From Kalaharituber pfeilii (taxonomy: Eukaryota; Ascomycota; Pezizomycetes; Pezizales; Pezizaceae): a stretch of DNA of 64,000 nt. Location: NCBI GenBank assembly GCA_015179045.1, contig WHUZ01000078.1, positions 62,001-126,000 of the forward strand. The letters run 5' to 3'. The translations under genes and the position numbers were made by a program. Below, piece after piece: positions 51,331 through 61,525 of this stretch; within the stretch, counting starts at the first letter, position 1, and every line of letters starts with the position of its first letter. The notes beneath the pieces were generated by a model, which was given only the letters and a program-made list of their open reading frames with translations, made no database searches and was not told where the DNA came from.

Positions 51331-52352
51331 AGAGAAGACGAGAGGAGGGGGAGATGAGATTAGAGGAGATGTACCCAAGTAAGGAGGCATCATATGTGGA
51401 CTGGAAGTCAGACAAGTGTCTTCATTAGATGGTACATGATATCCATAATATGACTGATATGAACTTACGTTCTGAGCTCTATCCACGAGCTAACCTCTTC
51501 CCCTTCCTAATTCTCTACCGCTTTGAAAAACCTTAGAGCTGCACCCCTTCCCCCCACCTCCTGTGAAATAGAAAACCACAATCGCGTCCACGCCATTGGC
51601 AGACAGCACCAACCCCTCGTATGGCATACCACCGGTAACACTACAATTAAATCCGTTTTTTCCCCTTTCGCCTTTTATTTTTATTATTCTCTTTTCCCCC
51701 CCCTGAAGCAATATAGAGCGACTTCGCCGATTGTGCGGTGGACAGTAATCGTGATCAAAAGGTTTTCCGCACACGAAACTAATCTCCAAACTGACAACAC
51801 CAACATTATCTCCACCACTATGTCTGACAAGTATTATGCAGAGGGAACGGCATATTGCGGCTCTTCAATCACTGACACGGGTGGCAGTTTAACACCGCGG
51901 AGCAATACGTACAGTACCCTCAACTAAACCTCCGTCAGGAAAACCTCACGGGATGGAAATATGAGACAAACTGGCATGCGCCGCAAGGCTCGGAGATGAT
52001 CACATCTTATCATGGTGATATGCATCAATAAGGGACCCGAGTAAGCCGAAATGATGGGCTTAAAGTTGAGACTCTATCTTGTCACCCAACCAGACCTGAT
52101 TGAAATGTAAATATCATAGATATGTACTATTTCATCTGCTCTGCAATTTGATTATGTCTGATTTGAAAAATATGAAGGTGTCATTGAGTAATAGGGTTTT
52201 GGAAAACTTATACTTTGTATAAGAAGTTCTTGAAATGCGACATGCCAAGATAGCCAAGATTTTAGAAATAGTGCTAGCGTCAGTAGAACATTAACTAAAT
52301 ACGGAAATGATCTTCTTCATTCCTCGGTGACTTTTGATTCAAGAAAAAGAGT
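51331..52352. other. 3' flank of the transporter; nothing firm
   Basis: A 35-codon frame at 51820-51927 (MSDKYYAEGTAYCGSSITDT) has a fair start context but no known homology pattern. The rest is AT-rich. Confidence 0.4.
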
Positions 52353-52774
52353 ACTGTCGCTTACCTATTAGTGACCGAGCACCTATTAGTGACCGATCTC
52401 TTGGCACTCCTCCTCATACAACTTCCACATGCAATATCTTCGGCGTCAGGCATGCTAGCAACATGAGGTAAGTTGCGGAATATACAGCAGGTGCACCTGA
52501 ATATTGGGAGGATATTTGATGGCCACACTATATATACACCTTTTGTAATTCAATGATATGCAGAGAAAGTATAGCATTCTGACCCCCCCTTGCATAGCGA
52601 AGAATAGCATACACTAAATACTACATGACTATCCTTAACTACAGCTCTTTGCACTCTCAAGTGACTATAGAAGAAGATAGCTAACTTAAATGGTGATAGA
52701 ATAAGGCTGCTCTGGATTTCGTTCGCTTCAAAGCAGTTACCAAAATGGCCAAAAGTACCGGAAGTGCTAAAAAC

Positions 52775-53522
52775 TGCCAATATACTCTCCTATTACTTGC
52801 AACAAGCAACTGCATATACTAAAAATAATAGGATTAATAGCTATAAGACTACTCTTATGATTACAATGGTCTGTAATATAATTGGAAGTGTTGGCTACTA
52901 GGAAGACATTCTCAAGAATACTATAGTATATTGCAAGACTGACAGTATACATTGCTAGGAAAAATGCTCTCATGAGTGCGACAGCCTCTAGTAGGATAAC
53001 AGGATTGGTAGACCTGATAGGTATCTATATCAACAATAGTATATAGCTACAGAATTAGCTAGTATGGAAGCACCCTCATAGCCATAATAGTTGTTATAGG
53101 CTTACCGCAACCGTAGGTGGGGCGGTCAGTAGATGCAGTCAATAAACGACAACCAAGGCATCACAGTCACATAAAATGTGCTATATGAGCTATAAAGACT
53201 AGCAAGTATTGCTGGTCATGGCCTGGCAGACGGTAACTCTCTGCATTTACTACCTCCGTGACAATAGTATATGCCTAGCTAACATGATTAATAGATGAGA
53301 TAAACTTCTTACTATAATGGTCTTACAGGTACCATAATAATTAGCTGGAAGAAATTCTATCAGGGCGATCAGTATCTAGCAATAGTATTGAAGTAGTGTG
53401 CTGGAATGAATTATATAAGCAGGCTAAGGATACCTATTATTTCTATATTGCTGAGAATAATAAGGACACTTAAGATACTTACAATACTAGAATATTAGTA
53501 CATTTAGGGTATGTAGAGTACT
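52775..53522. other. Interior of element F, left
   Basis: AT-rich sequence without any frame of note. It connects, across MULE 1, with 56740-56950. Confidence 0.5.
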
Positions 53523-53749
53523 CAGGGCAAGCGGGATGTCTCCGGACAGTCCTTTTGGACTGTCCTGACTGTCCTGACTGTCCCGAAGGTTGCATAACTG
53601 ACTGTCCCATCTTGCATATGGTGCGGCTGAGCTGCCTGTCTCAAACTTGGCCACTAGCGAGAATTCATTAAAAAAGCGAAGTACCTAAATACATGATTGT
53701 ACGAAATACAGAATGATACATCATAGTGATGCAGTAGAAGATACAGTGA

Positions 53750-53870
53750 TACAATCTTGAGTCTTATTACGCTCCACACTCTCTGTCGAGCCCACTTTCG
53801 CTGCCTTTCTGCCATTTCAGCTCCCGTCAAGGTACGACCAGCTGCTTTTTCTTTATTTTTACGTTGGGGC
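53750..53870 (-). pseudogene. Probable C-terminal piece of the MULE 1 transposase
   Basis: The minus-strand frame reads PEQPQRKNKEKAAGRTLTGA and EMAERQRKWARQRV. A parallel piece in MULE 2 (63213-63400) reads QKKTKGKAKAHSITSAELAE. Shared position near the TIR and shared S/T-x-AE pattern support a common origin. Confidence 0.5.
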
Positions 53871-53990
53871 TGTTCTGGCCTACCGACGAACATTGCGGTT
53901 CGCGAACCGGCCAGGCCCATTCGCGAATCGGCCAATTCGTCGGTGGGCTGGCTGATTCGCGAATGGGCCAGCCCACCGACGAACACTGGT
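53868..53990. repeat. TTCGCGAA-rich repeat, copy 1
   Basis: CTGTTCTGGCCTACCGACGA and CCAGCCCACCGACGAACA border several words such as GGTTCGCGAACCGGCC and GATTCGCGAATGGGCC. Each word is a palindrome around TTCGCGAA. The same outer sequence occurs inverted at 55536, so the two copies face each other inside MULE 1. Confidence 0.72.
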
Positions 53991-54689
53991 TTAGTACAAG
54001 TACCACTAGGTACCTCTACGTACTACCAGTGATTGAGTATAGAGAAACATTCTGCTACCAGCGTTAATTGAGAAGCCAGTTACTGTGTGCTAGCACAGCC
54101 CTATTGCCACTGACAAGTTGCCACCTACAAGTTGCCACTTGAAAGTTGCTGTCGGTGATAAGTTGCTACTTCTTACCCACATACTAGAAGATAATACAGA
54201 CAGTTTAATTAATAATTCACTACGCTTCTAGACTGCTATAGTTAAGAATACCAATTTGTAATCATAACTTAATTATTGTTAACCGAAACACTAGAAGAAA
54301 ATTACTAAATATGCTTCTAGTATTCTTCTTACTCTAAGCGAAATTTTGGAGTGTTATCTTCATAGGTAGAGATTTCCGGAATCCTCCGCCATTCTGGTAT
54401 TATATTGTAGCAGTAACAGGGATTGCGTTGATGCCAAGAATGAAAAGTTTGGTGGTTGTATTACCAGAAACAGTAGATAATAAGAGCCCTGCAAGTGCCA
54501 AGTACCCACTTTAAGCAACCTCATCATGATAAAACTTGTCAAGACAAAATTTCATGTTCTTGTCTAGGTACCTGTTCTTCTCTTCGTTGTACATGCATAT
54601 GTCAAAAGGTTAAATGTTCTTATTCTTGTAATAAAAGCAATGCTGGTCAATGTACTAACCAGGAGAATGAGAGTGAACATAGTGATGTA

Positions 54690-55067
54690 TATTTAGGGAA
54701 GGTCCGGAAATGGTTGGAGTCCGGGAATGATAGGCTAGGCAAGACCGTGGGGATAAGGTGGCTGAGACGAAAGACCGCGCTACTGGAAGAAGGAAAAAAG
54801 ACCAGCTCGGTCGTGGTGTACTTGGAGGCAGCGACGGGCGTAGACAGAGTTAGGTTAGGTGGGAAATGGTTGAGGACCACTCAATACGAGCCGGACAGAC
54901 GGAGGAAATAGGCTGTATTGACCAGTGTGTACATTCTACCCGCACCATGTATGAGTATTGCGGGCACCACATGTATTTAGTGACGGTTAATTTTCTTTCT
55001 TTAATAAATACCTCGCCATAGCCCATACTGCGGCATGCGAGTAATGATAAAAAAAAAAAAAAAAAAA
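54690..55067 (+). mobile_element. Half-LINE fragment in MULE 1
   Basis: From LGKVRKWLESGNDRLGK the ORF1 block runs through VGIRWLRRKTALLEEGKK, TSSVVVYLEA and a TAG at 54909-54911. A 3' UTR and the tail-A hairpin with poly(A) follow. There is no ORF2 sequence. The 5' limit is set by loss of homology; I found no convincing duplication. Confidence 0.68.
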
Positions 55068-55177
55068 GTACTATTGTTTGTACATAGATGACTGCATAGG
55101 GGGATAGGAGACTGTGGAAATTGCTTAGCTGGCTGTATGATAGATCACTATTACATTAAATCATAAGCGAGTATATA

Positions 55178-55354
55178 GGGGGGGGAGAGAACGTTGGCGG
55201 AGGTGATGGACTGGGCGGCGGAGTAACCGGTCATATTTTCACTTTATCTCCTTATCTGTTACTTATTTCTCCGTTGATTATCATTCATGTATCTAAACCC
55301 TCGCCATAGCCTGCAAGGCGGCATGCGAGTAATGATATAAAAAAAAAAAAAATC
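55178..55354 (+). mobile_element. 5'-truncated LINE end, lineage A
   Basis: Insert of 177 bp with 3' UTR, CTCGCCATAGCCTGCAAGGC...GCGAG and poly(A), flanked by AGCGAGTATATA (55166-55177 and 55355-55366). Confidence 0.85.
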
Positions 55355-55395
55355 AGCGAGTATATATATTACATATAGGTACATCGAGGTACATT

Positions 55396-55536
55396 CATGT
55401 TCGCCGCTGGGCCAGGTGTTCGTGGCTGGGCTGGCCCCGTGAAAAACACCATATGTTTTCACGGGGCCGGCCGGTTCACGAATCGGCTGGCCGGTTCGCG
55501 AACCGGAAAATGTTCGTCGGTGGGCCAGAACAGGGC
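55396..55536. repeat. TTCGCGAA-rich repeat, copy 2, opposite to copy 1
   Basis: GGTTCGCGAACCGGAAAATG, TTCGTCGGTGGGCCAGAACA and an inner stem CCCCGTGAAAA...TTTTCACGGGG. The right edge is the complement of the left edge of copy 1. It cuts into the MULE 1 transposase frame. Confidence 0.7.
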
Positions 55537-56352
55537 AATATGCTGGAAGATACGACTGGTGCAAAGTGATGAGGTACTGTTGGTACTGTGAAATGATCAG
55601 TGATATGACAACCAGCTGTTGTTAGTTCTCTTAATATCCGATTGATTCTTTCCTCAACAGTAATAGGAATTTTACTGCTATGACGGCTGTTATAGTATGC
55701 TTTAGGATTCAACTGCATTCCTTCTTCTGTACGAAGGTGTAAGGACATATTGTAACTCAATCCTGCTCACCTATACTGTATAGCATCTCCTACTGCTTGC
55801 TGATAATCAGTATTGCGACGTTTATGCTGGATATATATTAATGGATTTGGTGCCAAAGGATGAGTATGGATTTTATCTGATATCGCAAGCACCCAAGTAT
55901 CTGTTCCACTATCTATATCTACTCGCAAATTGATAGATATTGCCCATAGACATAGACATTCTTGGGCTTGTGTGTTGGTCTGGTGTCTGCGCTGTACTAT
56001 ATATATATTAGTACATAAGTCTTAATTGACATACCTTCAGAATTCTCTGCATCCAGTTTTCAAGTATCTCGGGCTTGCCATGATGTACACATCCATAGCG
56101 GATACGACCTTTCTTTTCAGACCCACTCAAAGTCACCACAGCGAAGCCTTTGGTAAATGCATAGTCCTGGAGTCTATCTAAAGCCATATTTGGCCATGCA
56201 TATTGCTCGCCATCCATGGGGTCTTCACAATGTAATTCAGGCATCTCTTCTACAACCTTTATTACTACCGAAACAAGCGCCTTTGGAAGGCTCGGGTGTG
56301 GAGTCCAGGTCTGTTTCGCACTCAAGGTACTGGTTGCAGTGGAGAGTGACAT
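55500..56352 (-). pseudogene. MULE 1 transposase, N-terminal part (FAR1-type DNA-binding region)
   Basis: Met at 56352 starts MSLSTATSTLSAKQTW. Then LDRLQDYAFTKGFAVVTLSG, SEKKGRIRYGCVHHGKP (a Cys/His finger typical of fungal MULE proteins) and EILENWMQRILK. A GTATGT...ACCAG intron of 55 nt (56034-55980) leads to TNTQAQECLCLWAISINLRV and THPLAPNPLIYIQHKRRNTD. A TGA follows YQQAVGDAIQYR, after which the frame reads on as SYNMSLHLRTEEGMQLNPKA and RINRILRELTTAGCHI. The catalytic DDE part is absent. So the protein is broken by a stop and by loss of its core. An intact relative elsewhere would be needed to move it. Confidence 0.78.
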
Positions 56353-56964
56353 TTTAGTGAGCGCAAAGCAAGTATAGGGCAGAAAAATTAAATAAGGACT
56401 CGCGAGTACTATATGAATATATGTATCGGCTGGAAAATATCTGGGATGTAAAGTGCGTGAAGCCTTTGTAACTGTGTTGGAGTCTTGCAAAAATGAAAAT
56501 CTCAAAACCAGTAGCTACAGTGCGAATTATCAAAGAAAAATTTCCCAGTTCGGAGAGTTAGGCGCCACTGATTACCCTGCACCGAAAATATCTGCCGCAC
56601 CAAGACAGTCTGCCACACCAAGACAGTGAGCTCAGCCGCACCATATGCAAGACGGGACAGTCAGTTATGCAACCTTCGGGACAGTCAGGACAGTCAGGAC
56701 AGTCCAAAAGGACTGTCCGGAGACATCCCGCAGGGCAAGGTCTATAGAGAGTAATGGTACTCTGGTATTAAGGTAGTAGCAATTGGTATAAATTTATGCT
56801 TGCTGATAGAATAAAGCAATTAAAGAATTGGCTCATCATATACTTACTACTTTGGTGTATATTTGCTATACAAAACACTAGTGATTATATTAAGAACATA
56901 GAAATGCTGCTTATAGAGTAGTATATTAACTACAGTGAGGTATATTATGTGTACGGTAGAATAT

Positions 56965-57023
56965 TTTTTTTTTTTTTTTTTTTTATATCATTACTCGCGT
57001 GCCGCCCTAGGGGCTATGGCGAG
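56965..57023 (-). mobile_element. Hairpin-only retroposon, tail A, in element F
   Basis: T run, ATATCATTACTCGCGTGCCG...GGCTATGGCGAG, flanked by ACGGTAGAATAT (56953-56964 and 57024-57035). On the minus strand it starts exactly at CTCGCC. Confidence 0.92.
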
Positions 57024-57849
57024 ACGGTAGAATATATTGGCAGCTTTGGCACTTCCGGCACTTTTGGATATTTTGATAACTGCTTTTGAGGCTACAGAAA
57101 TCGATAGTGACCTTATCTTACCATCATTTAAGTGAGCTATCCTTCTTCTATAGTCACTTGAGAGTACAAAGAGCTGTAGTTGAGGATAGTTATATAGTAT
57201 TTAGTGTATGCTATCTTTCGCTATGCAAGTGGGGGGTAGAATGCTATACTTTCTCTGCATATCATTGAATTACAAAAGGTGTATATATAGTGTGGCCATC
57301 ACAATATCCTCCAAATATTCAGGTGCACCTGCTGTATATTCCGCAACTTACCTCATATTGCTAGCATGCCTGACGCCGAAGATATTGCATGTGGAAGTTG
57401 TATGAGGAGGAGTGCCAAGAGATCGGTCACTAATAGGTGCTCGGTCACTAATAGGTAAGCGACAGTAGAGTGCTTCACCTAGAAACCGATCATCACTGGG
57501 AAACCGATCAAGTCCATTAACTTACATACAGAGTTGCTGTGAATGCAAATGACACTCAAGTGACCTCAAATCAAAGCCAGAGCATAGGAGAACATAGTAA
57601 ATTATTTTCTGCACTCTCTTATCCCAGCTTATCGCACCTGAGGGGTGACATATACTGGAATATATGCAACCCTATTCTAGCATATACTTTTGAGTCACCA
57701 TATATGAATGAGATTACCTGAGGCCTTTGCATCTCAATATATCCTCTATTGCTTATGCTAAGTAAGTATACTAAGTTTTGTGATCATTGGACCTATCAGT
57801 ACAGAGTTACTGCCATGTCAAAAAATACATTTTCGCTTACTTAGATTGA

Positions 57850-58544
57850 TAAAATCCTAACTTCCTCACATAGTACGTAGCAGTGTATGCCCAATATGAT
57901 TCACTAGAGGTTTAGAAACATGCCTCAGCACTGTCATACTATTGCTTGTAAGCCTATATAGGATATACATGGCTCCATTAGATCCTATAGGACTACTATA
58001 ACCGCACCAGTGAGTAAGTATCGAATGTATATTATAAGCAATGAATAATATACATATTGTACTTATAGGACTAATACCTATGAGATACATGGCAATGGAA
58101 ATAAGTTTACTAGTCAAGTCTTATATTGTCCTTGATACAATATAATTCCGTATGGTATAGACCCTTATTAGTATAGAAATGAATACTTCAATAGCATAAG
58201 TAATAAAGATAGTACGCACAGAGAATTAACCTCTACTAGGTGAAAAAGAAACTTAACTAGCAATTCTAACTAGTTCTTCTTAGCAGTTCATATCACTTTT
58301 ACGATAGCAGTACATTTTACTGCTGTCATATAGCGCATGCATGGTATATACATATGCATATATATTCGATATGTTTATTCTGAGTCAGCCCTTTAGCACC
58401 CCATCGAGTGGTAGCAGTGCCGGTGATAGTATATGAAGCTAGCAAACTATGTTTCCGAACCTCTAGTGACCCATATTGGCATATACTGCTACGTACTATG
58501 TGAGGAAGTTAGGGTTTTACACATATGTATATCTTGTAGTGCTC
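57850..58544. other. Interior of element E
   Basis: AT-rich, no coding signal; TACTATGTGAGGAAGTTAGG near 58494 repeats a word seen inverted near 57862, marking the inner end of a second inverted pair. Confidence 0.45.
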
Positions 58545-58558
58545 AACTGCCCCGACTA

Positions 58559-59249
58559 AGGGAAAGACGGAGGATGTGAGAAGGGTGGTGAATGCAGTGG
58601 CGAGAAGAAAGAGGAAGGGGGGGATGCGAAACTGTTGTGGGTAAAAGCTCACATCGGAATCGCAGGCAATGAGAAGGCGGATGAGTGGGCGAAGAAGGGG
58701 ACGGTGATGCAGGGGAAGGAGGTGGCCACCGGAAGTGGGGTGCGCCAGAGGGTGAAGGCGTGGAGGAAGGAGAAGAGAGAAGTGGAGGGCTTTGGAGGAG
58801 GAAAGGTCATGGAGTGGAATAGGATAGCAGTATCCAATTTCACGGCCTTGCGCCTGGAGAGAGGGAGGTGTGCAGTGTGGTTGAAGAAGCTAGGGGTGGC
58901 GGAATCGGATAGGTGCAGGTGTGGGGAGGTGCAAACGGGGGAGCATCTCGCTTTCCGATGCAGAAGTCAGGAGAACCGCCCAGAAGGCTTTGAGAGGTGG
59001 GGCGACATGGAAAAGAATTGGAAGAGAAAGGCGGAGAATGGGGAGGAGTATGACGTTTTAGAGAATTTCTTCGCTGGGGTCAAGTTCTAGAAGGTAGGAG
59101 AATGCGGGGTCAAGTTCTAGAAGCTAGGAGAGCGGGGGCGACGGCGCGTGGGGGCCATGTACGTAGAGAGTTAGTTTAGCCTGTCTCCGGGCTATGAGGG
59201 CTTGCCCAGGGACCCTGCCATGGCCAAGTGCTACAAGCGGGGTTATGTG

Positions 59250-59279
<30 letters not shown>
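58559..59279 (+). mobile_element. 5'-truncated LINE, lineage B, with ORF2 C-terminus
   Basis: Flanked by AACTGCCCCGACTA (58545-58558 and 59280-59293). It codes for the end of RNase H and the zinc finger. The true frame begins TEDVRRVVNAVARRK at 58565, shifts by one base in a G run near 58620 and continues LLWVKAHIGIAGNEKADEWA to the stop at 59090. The tail equals that of the copy at 9282, with a duplicated GGTCAAGTTCTAGAAG unit just after the stop. Confidence 0.92.
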
Positions 59280-59283
<4 letters not shown>

Positions 59284-59789
59284 GCCCCGACTATTTGTCA
59301 ATGCTGCAATCTATTCAGAAAACATTTCCCTATGCATGTATTACAATTATATAGCTTTACAGAGTCTCTGTGCATCTTTCTCATCAAATAATAGCTCAAT
59401 ACTGCCATCAATCTAAGTAAGCGAAAATGTATTTTTTGACATGGCAATAACTCTGTGCTGATAAGTCTAATGATCACAATACTTGGTATACTTACTTAGC
59501 ATAAGCAATAGAGGATATATTGAGATGCAAAGGCCTCAGGTAATCTCATTCATATATGGTGACTCAAAAGTATATGCTAGAATAGGGTTGCATATATTCC
59601 ATTATATGTCACCCCTCAGGTGCGACAAGCTGGGAAAAGAAAGTGCAGAAAATAATTTACTATATTCTCCCATGCTCTGGCTTTGATTTGAGGCCACTTG
59701 AGTGTCATTTGCATTCACAGTAGCTCTGTATGTAAGTTAATGGACTTGATCGGTTTCCTGGTGATGATCGGTTTCTAGGTGAAGCACTC

Positions 59790-60150
59790 CAATATTAAAA
59801 ATATACGATAGACCTATGGACCATGTTGATTTTTGAGCTCAATAGCAGAAAAGTCCACATCTATTTTATTAACTCCTTATAAACATCTGCTGCCATGCTC
59901 AAATCTTGAATCTCCTGCTCGTCACCTTGTTCCTCCTCTTCTTGATCTGACTCAAATTCATCTTCCAAAGATTCTTCACTTTCGCTATATACAATGGGAG
60001 TATCCACTTCCACCGTAACTGCTATTGCTTACTTCCTGCTAGCAGCAGCATGCAGGCAAGCTCTTCTTCACTCAGTAGAATGAGGCATTTGGGGCACCTG
60101 TTTGGGTGTCACTGTGAATCATACTGCACTGACACCAAATACTGCTATAG
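59790..60150 (-). other. Stretch with an acidic coding-like remnant
   Basis: A minus-strand frame includes ESEESLEDEFESDQEEEEQG, DEQEIQDLSMAADVYKELI and, in another frame, KCLILLSEEELACMLL. Acidic leaders of this type occur in some transposases, but no family can be named. Confidence 0.3.
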
Positions 60151-61003
60151 CGGGATGACTCCGGACAGGTACTTTCTACCTGTCCGCTTAGGGAGAGGTA
60201 GTTCCTTGTACGGTAAGCGGATCGCCAGTGGCGTGCGCTAATATGCAGAGTTTTCAAGGGTGGTGAGCTCACATGTACCCGAGTACAACTTCATGTATAT
60301 CGAAGATATTGGTTGCTACCCACTCACAGCTTTTCCCTTTCACCTCTGCTGTCGCGGAATCTTTTACTAGTTACCACTTGATAGCCAGGACGTGTGGGCT
60401 TTCAACAAAGCCAACTGCCACTACCTCCGAAGTTGGCCATACATCCATTAAGTCTACCAGTAATACAGACCATTTATTATGTACTTGTGTGGTTGCTGCT
60501 TCCTACTATAGTAAATGGCTGAATAATAAGTAAAAAAAAAAGCTGTTACCGCAATTTTGTAAATACTTGGCTGAAAAGCTTTAATAGTATATAAGGCTCT
60601 TGGAAACTGTTCTGGCATATATTTTCTGCTTATTCAATAGCTTGCCATGCCCACTCTCACTCAGCATTACCTAACATTTAGTATTACCGATCATCTCGGT
60701 CTTATTCTTAGCAATCCCTATCTCCTATGCATATCTTTTTATACCTAAATAGGCAATATGGGTGATAGCTATGATATTTCTGAACTTCATTGAAGTACTC
60801 TAATTACTGAAGAGCAGTATGCTTTTATTAATGATGTATTACATCGTCTTCAAGACTATGCACTAGTTACTGGATTTGTAGTTGTGGTTTATGAAAATCA
60901 ACAGATTCCTCTTTAGCTTCTCCATCTACACTGGCAAATCAAATGTCCATTAGCACTCATAAAATAGACAATGACCAACAGAGAAGTACCCATAGATCAA
61001 CCT

Positions 61004-61390
61004 ACAATACCTCAACAGCAGCCACAGGGCCACAGGACCAATATACTAATCAAGGCTGACATCTCCTTTTTTTTTTTTTTTTTAATATCATTAATCGCTG
61101 GCCGCCCTACGGGCTATGGCGATGTGCTATGGATTTATAGAGAAAATAGTAACTAGAATCAGTCCCCTCCTCCCCTGAACGACCATAAACGTAGCTAAAA
61201 GCAAAGGTAACGTCACTCTCCAAGCATCTCCATCAGCCTCATCAGCGGGTCTTCTCTCCCCTCCCCTTCGACCCTCGGTGGTCTCCTCACGTGATTGACA
61301 TCTCCTTCTACAATCATTTACAATACCTCAACAGCAGCCACAAGGCCACAGGACCAATATACTAATCAAGGCTGACATCTCCTTCTACAA
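61004..61390 (+). repeat. Tandem duplication of about 90 bp inside MULE 2, one copy holding a LINE
   Basis: ATACCTCAACAGCAGCCACA ... CAAGGCTGACATCTCC occurs from about 61004 and again from about 61322. The LINE insertion at 61069 lies in the first copy only, so the duplication came first or the insertion is in one product only. Confidence 0.78.
61069..61295 (-). mobile_element. 5'-truncated LINE end, lineage A, reverse
   Basis: T run, ATATCATTAATCGCTGGCCG...GGCTATGGCGATG, then 3' UTR and ORF2 end, flanked by TGACATCTCCTT (61057-61068 and 61296-61307). The stem uses the A-U outer pair (ATCGCC...GCGAT). Confidence 0.9.
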
Positions 61391-61455
61391 TCATTATATG
61401 ACCAAGAACAGCTATATGGTACCCTTACTAGTTAGCAGGCATCGCCACAGCCTCA

Positions 61456-61496
61456 TGGGTGGCAAGCGATCAATGATATTAAAAAAAAAAAAAAAT
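61456..61496 (+). mobile_element. Tail A with poly(A), limits uncertain
   Basis: CATCGCCACAGCCTCATGGG...GCGATCAATGATATT plus 14 A. Both stem sides differ from the common form yet still pair. No firm duplication; only ATGGT occurs nearby on both sides. Confidence 0.6.
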
Positions 61497-61525
61497 GGTG
61501 AGAAGGCAAAGCTTTTTGCATGTTT

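Larger units (their letters stand above)
53532..56730 (-). mobile_element. MULE 1 (Mutator-like element), internally damaged
   Basis: Near-identical TIRs of at least 100 bp (CGGGATGTCTCCGGACAGTC at 53532; complement ending at 56730) are bordered by the perfect 9-bp duplication CAGGGCAAG (53523-53531 and 56731-56739). Inside the TIR the word GGACTGTCCTGACTGTCC makes small tandem repeats. The minus strand holds the N-terminus of a MULE transposase near the right TIR and a probable C-terminus near the left. The middle is replaced by repeats and LINE tails. Confidence 0.9.
52353..57466. mobile_element. Long-TIR element F, entered by MULE 1
   Basis: TIRs of about 420 bp begin ACTGTCGCTTACCTATTAG at 52353 and its complement ends at 57466. 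The 5-bp duplication AGAGT borders them (52348-52352 and 57467-57471). The subterminal unit CACCTATTAGTGACCGA is repeated at each end. Without insertions it is about 1.8 kb and has no clear frame. It sits at the extreme left end of element E. Confidence 0.85.
57469..59789. mobile_element. Long-TIR element E
   Basis: TIRs of about 370 bp: AGTGCTTCACCTAGAAACCG at the left and its complement at the right end near 59788. A short word AAACCGATC is repeated subterminally. An inner stretch (AATGCAAATGACACTCAAGT) is related to that of element D (AGTGCAAATGGCCCTCAAGT), so D and E belong to one group. The target duplication is unclear because F entered the left edge. The middle has no frame apart from the inserted LINE. 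Confidence 0.75.
60758..61500 (+). pseudogene. MULE 2 transposase N-terminal remnant
   Basis: ATG at 60758 starts MGDSYDISELH. After a stop it continues LITEEQYAFINDVLHRLQDY and ALVTGFVVVVYENQQI, matching LDRLQDYAFTKGFAVV in MULE 1. Further on, NILIKADISF is interrupted by a LINE and resumes as YNHYMTKNSYMVPLLVSR. Several stops make it non-functional. Confidence 0.62.

Noticed and set aside
11058..56990. Poly(A)/poly(T) tracts as assembly padding or sequencing errors
   Set aside because: Nearly all are joined to a conserved hairpin and flanked by target duplications, so they are real retroposon tails, although exact lengths may be wrong.
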